34,538 nt of DNA from the NCBI GenBank assembly GCA_949373085.1, contig CASICJ010000048.1, positions 1 through 34,538 on the forward strand, written 5' to 3'. The DNA is from an uncultured Verrucomicrobiales bacterium. Lineage in GTDB: Bacteria; Verrucomicrobiota; Verrucomicrobiia; Verrucomicrobiales; Akkermansiaceae. Both the position numbers and the translations under genes were made by a program. Each line of letters starts with the position of its first letter. Position 1 is the first letter of the stretch. Below are positions 26,760 to 32,328 of this stretch, in pieces. The notes beneath the pieces were generated by a model. The model was not told the origin of the DNA. It saw only the letters and a list, made by a program, of their open reading frames with translations, and did no database searches.

Positions 26760-26794
26760 AAGCCCGGAGCTGCTCAGCGCACTCCGGGCTTTTT
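26760..26794 (+). terminator. Intrinsic terminator after the sugar-kinase gene
   Basis: A perfect 9-bp GC-rich stem, AGCCCGGAG (26761-26769) with CTCCGGGCT (26782-26790), encloses a 12-base loop and is followed directly by a T-tract. An outer A:T pair extends it. It lies 18 bases past the kinase stop and closes the dehydrogenase-kinase operon. It is the clearest intrinsic terminator in the window. Confidence 0.92.
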
Positions 26795-26823
26795 AAATCT
26801 GGATCCTCGATTAACTTCCAACC

Positions 26824-27573
26824 ATGTGTCGTTGGATTATTTTAATTCCCTTGGTTGTAGTTGTTTCCTGCACCTCGAAAAACCCCGCTACTCCGAGTAG
26901 TCTTAGCTTACCAACCCCAGGAGGCTCACCCAACATTTTTAAGCTTTATTCGATCAAAGGTGATGCCGAAATGATGGAGGGTTGGTCACGAAATTTTGAT
27001 ATGTCCGGCGTCTCATTCAATGAAAAGATGACGCTGACTCTAGTCACACGTCGTCACGTTGTCATGGCGTCTCATTATCGTCGTGAAATAGGAGCTAAAG
27101 TGGTATTTCACAACCGTATGGGAAAGCGTATTGAGCGCACTTTAGTGGGTGTTACCGGGGTAGTGGGTGATATTGCAGTCGGGCTTCTCGATTTAGATGT
27201 CCCACTAGATCTCAAGGTTTATGCCCTGCCTGAACCACGTAAGGATTTTTCTCTCCTCAAGGGGGCGACCGCCGCGGTAACTGATCAGAACCGACGTATT
27301 TTCTTTCATGAGATCGATCGAATAGGTCTAACGTCGATCTCCTTCCGTCATCCCAAGCTAGCAAAACACGGATGGGGAAAGAATCTCGTTAAAGGTGATA
27401 GCGGAAACCCTTCCTTTTTAATCAGTGACGACGAACTTGTCCTTATCGAGACCCATACCTCTGGGGGTAGTGGCTCTGGCCCATTTTATGGAAGCCCCAT
27501 CATTCAGGAGAAACTTTCGGTAGCCATCACAACCTTAGCGCCTGGATACCGGCTCCGCCTCAAGTCGATTTAG
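26824..27573 (+). CDS. Trypsin-like serine protease-fold lipoprotein
   Basis: 249 aa. The signal peptide MCRWIILIPLVVVVSC ends in a VVSC lipobox with lipidated Cys16. After a Pro/Ser-rich linker (17-40), the remainder shows a chymotrypsin-like catalytic order: His84 in TRRHVVMASHY (compare TAAHC), Asp116 in VVGDIAVGLLDL (compare DIALL) and Ser193 in KGDSGNPSFL (compare GDSGGP). All three are in the right order and spacing for a small S1-fold protease. The glycine after GDSG is replaced by Asn. The C-terminal ETHTSGGSGSGPFYGSP region fits the substrate-binding strand. I do not recognise a named family. Substrate and partner are unknown, and it may be a protease or an inactive binding protein. 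Confidence 0.72.
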   Translation: MCRWIILIPLVVVVSCTSKNPATPSSLSLPTPGGSPNIFKLYSIKGDAEMMEGWSRNFDMSGVSFNEKMTLTLVTRRHVVMASHYRREIGAKVVFHNRMGKRIERTLVGVTGVVGDIAVGLLDLDVPLDLKVYALPEPRKDFSLLKGATAAVTDQNRRIFFHEIDRIGLTSISFRHPKLAKHGWGKNLVKGDSGNPSFLISDDELVLIETHTSGGSGSGPFYGSPIIQEKLSVAITTLAPGYRLRLKSI

Positions 27574-27620
27574 TGGCACTACATTCACTTGCGACATTTT
27601 AAGTGAACCGAAGGCACAAC

Positions 27621-27853
27621 ATGGAATCTCCATCAAAGTCAGACGTGTTTTTGCTAATTGTGGGTCATGGGTCAACTTAAGGGCCAGATTCGTCCACGCC
27701 CTACTTTGATCACGCCAAGGAAATTAGGTAGAGGAATATCTTCGGCGAGATCCATTGCTGCTTTTTTAAAAGGAACCTTCCATGTGAGAAGCAATTTACA
27801 TGATCGACGCTGATGAAAATTACGTTGTGCCAGATTTTATTAGCGAGGGATAA
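27621..27853 (+). pseudogene. Decayed CbiX/SirB-like chelatase (cobalamin/siroheme) pseudogene
   Basis: Reading from ATG 27621 gives DVFLLIVGHGST, the CbiX metal-site opening (VGHGS). A TAA stop at 27678 follows. The same frame then reads PDSSTPYFDHAKEIR, a TAG at 27729, RNIFGEIHCCFFK, and a one-base deletion near 27771. The next frame continues EPSM, a TGA at 27785, then EAIYMIDADENYVVP and DFISEG, and a TAA at 27851 where relatives have the YFT of the GYFT motif. Four stops plus a frameshift, in an otherwise ordered CbiX-like sequence, mark a true pseudogene of a sirohydrochlorin chelatase-type protein. The C-terminal half is lost or unrecognisable. Identification is by remembered motifs, not a search. 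Confidence 0.7.
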
Positions 27854-27872
27854 GCTGAACCGGCAGACTAAA

Positions 27873-28211
27873 ATGTATCGCCATGCCCGTAATATTTCAG
27901 ATGAAAGCGCCCAAGAATTGGTGAAATCCCTCTGCGGTAATTCTAACAAGCGCGTTAAGAAACCACTCTGGAAACTCGACGAAAAAATTTCTCTGGAGCA
28001 ATCCGAGGCTTCCCGTTTCAATGGAATCATTGAAGGCGCCGAAACGGTCGCCGCAATCCCGATGGTTTTCCAAGGAGTGTGCAATTTCTTTGTGGCCCAA
28101 GCCCGGGAAAAGCCAAAAAGTAATTTGAAGCCAGCGAAGAGTAGCTTTTCAGTATTGCTTCACACAAAAGGGGCAGTCACAGTCTACATGAAATCCCTAG
28201 CAACATCGTGA
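27873..28211 (+). CDS. Small ORF of unknown function, coupled to the downstream lipoprotein
   Basis: 112 aa from ATG 27873; the frame is open to an earlier ATG at 27813, but that part lies inside the cbiX-like remnant. It is basic (many Lys/Arg), has no signal peptide or clear transmembrane segment, and contains NISDESAQELVKSL and SRFNGIIEGAETVAAIPMVF. The last base pairs form GTGA: its TGA stop overlaps the GTG start of the lipoprotein gene. That overlap is the main reason to think it is translated. It may instead be part of the decay of the upstream pseudogene. I recognise no family. Confidence 0.4.
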   Translation: MYRHARNISDESAQELVKSLCGNSNKRVKKPLWKLDEKISLEQSEASRFNGIIEGAETVAAIPMVFQGVCNFFVAQAREKPKSNLKPAKSSFSVLLHTKGAVTVYMKSLATS

Positions 28212-28546
28212 AATTCTTGATCTTCATCTCTTTACCATTTCTCCTTCTATCTTGTGCTAATCTGGCTTCGGACAGATGGAATGAAAAGGATAAGAAGGAG
28301 GAACTCAATAGCAGCACTACAAAGGATAAAAAATCTATGGAGACTGCTAGGATCTCTCCGGAACTACTTCCTGCCGGGGAAACTGATGACAACCTCCAAC
28401 TGGTCGACCCTGATACCACTTCCGAGCTCATGAAGGACGAAAACAAAAAAACTGTGAGTGGCCCTACTCCATTAAAAATTACCGCTCCTGGGACTGACAG
28501 CGCCATTGACATCAAGCCTAGTAGCCCTGCTTCGGCGGAAGAATAA
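28208..28546 (+). CDS. Small acidic lipoprotein, unknown function
   Basis: 112 aa from a GTG start at 28208. The leader MKFLIFISLPFLLLSC is a lipoprotein signal with Cys16 as the lipidated residue; Leu at the second position before it is less usual. The mature 96 residues are strongly hydrophilic, rich in Lys, Glu, Asp, Ser and Pro, without predicted structure (for example RWNEKDKKEELNSSTTKDKK). It resembles a flexible, surface-tethered tail rather than an enzyme. The GTG overlaps the preceding ORF stop as GTGA. It ends 18 bases before the RNA methyltransferase start. Confidence 0.65.
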   Translation: MKFLIFISLPFLLLSCANLASDRWNEKDKKEELNSSTTKDKKSMETARISPELLPAGETDDNLQLVDPDTTSELMKDENKKTVSGPTPLKITAPGTDSAIDIKPSSPASAEE

Positions 28547-28564
28547 CGCAGAGCGTCCTGGACC

Positions 28565-29788
28565 ATGGCTCAACAGCGCCCCCGCAAGTTCAAAGCGGAA
28601 CCCTACGAGTGGCACGAGGTTGTCGAACTCAAAATCGAAGCTCTCTCGAATCTTGGGGCAGGTATCGCAAAACCTGGGGGCTGGGTCGTTTTCGTTCCTT
28701 TTACTCTGCCGGGTGAAAAAATCCGCGCTAAGGTTTGGCGAAATGAGGCAAATTGTTCCCACGCCGATCTAGTCGAGATTCTGGAACCATCGCGAGACCG
28801 GATTGAACCTTACTGCCCCCATTTTGCGACTTGTGGTGGCTGCCAATATCAACACCTGCCGTATGAGAAGCAGCTTGAGTGGAAGACAAGGCAGGTTAAG
28901 GAGCTTCTTTTGCATATGGTTGGAATCGCGGCAGATGTGAATCCAACTATCCCCTCGCCAAAGCAATGGGGTTATCGTTCAAAGATTACGCCACACTTCC
29001 AGCGGCCTAAACCTGGTGAGGAATTTCCCATTGGCTTTCTAGAGTTTAACCGGCGGACTCGCCTTGTTGATGTTCACAACTGCCCGATTGCAATGGATGA
29101 GATCAATGAAGCTCTCCAACCAGTCCGTGACGACGTTAAACGCCGGGCCGCAGAGTATAAAAAAGGGGCCACACTTCTTCTTCGCGCAACAGAAGACCGG
29201 GTTGAGACAAATCACCGTGCTCCTGTTTCCGAAAAAGTCGGTAATCTGAAGTTTAACTTTCTTGCCGGGGACTTTTTCCAAAACAACCCTTTTATTCTCG
29301 ATTCTTTCACTCGACATGCTGCCGAACAAGCGAAGGGCCCAAATCAAAAATACCTTCTCGATGCCTATTGTGGATCTGGTCTGTTTGGCCTGACCTTGGC
29401 GAAAAACTTTGAACAAGTGGTCGGGATCGAACTCTCAGAAACCTCAGCCGACTGGGCTCGCCGTAATGCCAAAACAAATGGTATTGAGAATGCCAGTTTC
29501 ATTGCATCGTCGGCTGAAGATCTCTTCGCTGATATCACCTTTCTGCCAGAACAGACCTCCGTTCTTATCGATCCACCAAGAAAAGGCTGCAGTGTGGACT
29601 TTCTCAATCAGCTCTTTGCCTTCGGCCCTAGCCGAGTCGTTTATGTCTCGTGTAATCCAGCAACGCAAATGCGGGATCTTAAAAGTTTTTTGGAACAGGG
29701 TTACGAAATCAAAAATATCCAGCCTTTTGATTTATTTCCGCAAACTCGACACCTCGAGTGCGTTATCGCATTAACCCGGTCGTGTTAA
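28565..29788 (+). CDS. RlmD/TrmA family (uracil-5-)-RNA methyltransferase with 4Fe-4S cluster
   Basis: 407 aa. Residues about 15-70 form a TRAM RNA-binding domain (VELKIEALSNLGAGIAKPGG). Cysteines C84, C90 and C93 in CPHFATCGGC plus C173 in DVHNCPIAMDEI are placed like the 4Fe-4S cluster of RlmD. The SAM-binding loop is LLDAYCGSGLFGLTLAKN, and the catalytic LIDPPRKGC and VYVSCNPATQM (nucleophile C363) are complete. It makes m5U in rRNA or tRNA. I leave the symbol empty because RlmC, RlmD and TrmA-like orthologues cannot be separated by eye. The leader has no SD. Confidence 0.93.
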   Translation: MAQQRPRKFKAEPYEWHEVVELKIEALSNLGAGIAKPGGWVVFVPFTLPGEKIRAKVWRNEANCSHADLVEILEPSRDRIEPYCPHFATCGGCQYQHLPYEKQLEWKTRQVKELLLHMVGIAADVNPTIPSPKQWGYRSKITPHFQRPKPGEEFPIGFLEFNRRTRLVDVHNCPIAMDEINEALQPVRDDVKRRAAEYKKGATLLLRATEDRVETNHRAPVSEKVGNLKFNFLAGDFFQNNPFILDSFTRHAAEQAKGPNQKYLLDAYCGSGLFGLTLAKNFEQVVGIELSETSADWARRNAKTNGIENASFIASSAEDLFADITFLPEQTSVLIDPPRKGCSVDFLNQLFAFGPSRVVYVSCNPATQMRDLKSFLEQGYEIKNIQPFDLFPQTRHLECVIALTRSC

Positions 29789-29912
29789 ATGATCCTATGT
29801 AAGCGCATCAGCAATTATGGATTGGGAGTCTTGGAGCTAACATTACCACAGAGATTTTTGAGGCTTACCGGGAATTTTTCTTAGGCGCCACTGATCGATG
29901 TAAACCCCTCCT

Positions 29913-30689
29913 TTAGACGTCTGATGTTCCCTGGTTCCAATTTAGGAGAGATTCGTAAGACACTCCGGTTCCTCCAAAAAGATCAAGTGAACTCCCAACG
30001 GTAGCGTCCAGACGTCCGTCACTTGCTTCGTCAATTAGCTTCAAATCCTCAAGACCCCTTACTCCTCCAGCGTATGTGATCGGACAACCAGTCCACTGAC
30101 CCAGCAAATTCACCAGAGGAATGTCGACCCCAGCGCATTGGCCTTCTACATCCGCCGCATGGATCAAAAATTCACCACAGTATTTGGAAAGATGTGTGAT
30201 GATTTCTAAGTCTACTTCCATCTCTGTTAGAGTTTGCCAACGATTCATTGCCACGGTCCAACCAGCCCCCACTTGCCGGCAACTGAGATCAATAATAACC
30301 TTTTCTGCTCCAATCCTATTGGCCAACAGCCTAGCACGATCCTCTAAAAAAATTCCTCCGGAATTGAAAAGCCATGAGGTCACAATTACACCGCTTGCTC
30401 CCGCTTCTATCCACTCGTCAGCATTGTCAGACGAAATCCCCCCTCCAATTTGAAATCCGCCAGGCCAGGCGGCAAGGGCCTCGCGGGCAGCTTCGTCATT
30501 TCCCGGGCCCAACTTAATGATATGCCCTCCTCGTAACTGATCTTTCGCAAAGTAGTTAGCATACCACGAGGGTGATTTCTCTGAGACAAAATTCTCAACT
30601 GCTCCGCTTTCATTGAGCGTGCCTCCAACGATCTGCTTCACTTTTCCTTCGTGAAGATCAATACAAGGGCGAAACATAGTAGTAGCCAT
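29913..30689 (-). CDS. hisA: HisA, phosphoribosylformimino-AICAR ribotide isomerase, eukaryote-like form
   Basis: 258 aa (beta/alpha)8 barrel that catalyses the fourth step of histidine synthesis, an Amadori rearrangement of ProFAR. The catalytic Asp pair is D11 in FRPCIDLHEGKVKQIVGG and D134 in VIIDLSCR. The sequence is not of the usual bacterial HisA type. It resembles fungal HIS6 and plant HISN3 in the segments KVKQIVGGTL, HIIKLGPGNDEAAREAL, GASGVIVTSWLF, MNRWQTLT, FLIHAADVEGQCAGVD, VTYAGG-type ITYAGGVRGLEDL and TVGSSLDLFGG. It is not in a his operon here; divergent from it is the FGE gene, and convergent is the RNA methyltransferase. Confidence 0.94.
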   Translation of the reverse strand: MATTMFRPCIDLHEGKVKQIVGGTLNESGAVENFVSEKSPSWYANYFAKDQLRGGHIIKLGPGNDEAAREALAAWPGGFQIGGGISSDNADEWIEAGASGVIVTSWLFNSGGIFLEDRARLLANRIGAEKVIIDLSCRQVGAGWTVAMNRWQTLTEMEVDLEIITHLSKYCGEFLIHAADVEGQCAGVDIPLVNLLGQWTGCPITYAGGVRGLEDLKLIDEASDGRLDATVGSSLDLFGGTGVSYESLLNWNQGTSDV

Positions 30690-30728
30690 TCCCGTAGATA
30701 AATTGTCCTCTTATGGAATCCAAGCCTC

Positions 30729-31802
30729 ATGAATCGACTTCTTTTTATCATACCCGCCATTTCACTCCTTAATGCCAATCCTGAGTCAAAGGAAATCGCT
30801 ACCAGAGCTGTAGCTCCCAAAGGAATGGTCTGGATTGAAGGCGCCACCTACACACGTGGAACCAAGGAGAACTCTAGCATCCCTTTCAACGACGAGGAGC
30901 GACCGGTTCACAAGGTGACTGTGAGTGGATTCTATCTTGACGAGCACGAGGTCACCAACGCGCAATTCCGAGAGTTTGTCGATGCCACTGGCTATAAAAC
31001 TCAGGCAGAAAAAGGTTGGTCAAAAATAGATTTCCCTAAAGCTCCTCCAGGGGCTCTAAAACCTGGTGGCATTATTTTTTCCGGCCCTCCAAAAGCAGTT
31101 GAACTCCGCGGACAGGGTGCTGAATGGCAATGGTGGCGATTTCAAGAAGGAGCCTCCTGGAAGCATCCTACGGGTCCTAAATCTAATCTAAATGGTATCG
31201 AAAACTATCCTGTCGTTTCCGTCACTTGGGAAGATGCCAATGCTTATTGTAAGTGGGCCGGTAAAAGATTACCGACGGAAGCTGAATGGGAGCTCGCAGC
31301 CCGAGGGGGAAAAGAAGGATTCGATTACATTTGGGGTAATAGTCCTAAACCAGGGAAAAAGTGGCTAGCTAACGTTTTTACTGGAGAATTTCCCCACAAT
31401 GATACTGGTGAAGACGGGTTTAAAGGTACTGCTCCCATCAAATCATTTCCGCCTAATGCATTCGGACTTTATGATATGGCTGGAAACGCTTGGGAACATT
31501 GTTCCGATTTATATCGGCCAGACGCATACTCTCGTTTCATTAAAGCCCCGAAAAAAGATCCAAAAGGACCGCGTGGAGGTGTGAGTCAAATTGAGGTGAA
31601 TTGGTTCCTGCAAAACGGAGAGTGGCCTTCACCTTTAATCTTCGGCAAACAGCATGCCCTGAGCTTTCTTCACGTTACGAAAGGCGGATCGTTTCTGTGC
31701 CACGCATCATACTGTTTGCGCTACCGTCCCGGAGCGCGGCATTATTCAGAATCTCTTGCGCCTACTAACCACACCGGATTTCGTTGTGCCAAGTCGAGAT
31801 AG
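30729..31802 (+). CDS. Formylglycine-generating enzyme (sulfatase-modifying factor family)
   Basis: 357 aa. A short N-terminal hydrophobic leader (MNRLLFIIPAISLLNANPES) suggests export. The FGE-sulfatase domain fills the rest: MVWIEGATYTRGTKENSS, ERPVHKVTVSGFYLDEHEVTNAQFREFV, YPVVSVTWEDANAYCKWAGKRLPTEAEWELAARGG, GLYDMAGNAWEH and THTGFRCA-like NHTGFRCAKS. Both copper-binding, catalytic cysteines are present, C324 and C329 in GGSFLCHASYC, five residues apart as in human SUMF1 (C336/C341). That sets it apart from the many family members that lack them. It would convert the sulfatase active-site Cys to formylglycine. No sulfatase gene is in the window. Confidence 0.9.
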   Translation: MNRLLFIIPAISLLNANPESKEIATRAVAPKGMVWIEGATYTRGTKENSSIPFNDEERPVHKVTVSGFYLDEHEVTNAQFREFVDATGYKTQAEKGWSKIDFPKAPPGALKPGGIIFSGPPKAVELRGQGAEWQWWRFQEGASWKHPTGPKSNLNGIENYPVVSVTWEDANAYCKWAGKRLPTEAEWELAARGGKEGFDYIWGNSPKPGKKWLANVFTGEFPHNDTGEDGFKGTAPIKSFPPNAFGLYDMAGNAWEHCSDLYRPDAYSRFIKAPKKDPKGPRGGVSQIEVNWFLQNGEWPSPLIFGKQHALSFLHVTKGGSFLCHASYCLRYRPGARHYSESLAPTNHTGFRCAKSR

Positions 31803-31873
31803 TAAATCAATCTGTCTTAAGCTCCTGAGCTAGCTTCTGGCACGGTTACGAACTAGCTTTTCGAGGGTGGCGG

Positions 31874-32226
31874 CCGCTCCCCTGTAAGCCGGATTCTGTT
31901 CCATCCACCCTATGTGGACTTCAGCAGTCATTTATCTTTGCGACTATTACCCGGGGATCAAACGGACGAGCAGCCCTTCCCCTGTTCTGTCTTGCACTGT
32001 GAGAGGTTTACCCAGCCACCTCGGTCACCCTCGGCGCGGTGGGCTCTTACCCCACCATTTCACCCTTACCTCCCGAAGAAGGCGGTCTGTTTTCTGCGGC
32101 ACTATCTGTCCGATGATCCTCGCGAATCACCGTCCCTCATTTTCATAAGGCACACTGCTCTGTAGTGTCCGGACTTTCCTCCAGTCCCCTTCCGAAGAAG
32201 AAAACCAGCGACTGCCCGGGGAGCGG
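31874..32226 (-). ncRNA. rnpB: RNase P RNA, bacterial type A
   Basis: The minus strand has the universal core motifs of RNase P RNA: GGAGGAAAGTCCGGAC near the 5' end, GGGTAAACC, ACAGNA-type ACAGAACAG, and GAACAGAATCCGGCTTAC near the 3' end. A perfect 9-bp P1 stem closes the molecule: CCGCTCCCC at the 5' end (32218-32226) pairs with GGGGAGCGG at the 3' end (31874-31882). Size is about 353 nt. The P12 region carries a stable CTTCTTCGG-capped hairpin. It processes the 5' ends of tRNAs with RnpA. Open frames within it are spurious. Termini are set by P1, so a few bases of uncertainty remain. Confidence 0.96.
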
Positions 32227-32328
32227 TAACTGGAAGCTATGAAATCATAAAGAATTTGGCTAGTCTAAAAAATCCTATGACAAACCAAGTTGACCACTGG
32301 CGTAGAGAGGTCACTGTATACACGATTT

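Noticed and set aside
27710-28084. Minus-strand 124-aa ORF over the cbiX-like remnant
   Set aside because: The plus strand retains ordered CbiX motifs in this interval, so the minus frame is chance in decayed DNA.
31828-31861. Possible terminator after the FGE gene (AGCTAG/CTAGCT then TTTT)
   Set aside because: Only a 6-bp stem with a 19-base loop and a short T-run; too weak to call.
31912-32165. Two overlapping plus-strand ORFs of about 80 aa
   Set aside because: They lie wholly inside RNase P RNA encoded on the minus strand; its conserved core motifs and P1 stem explain the sequence.
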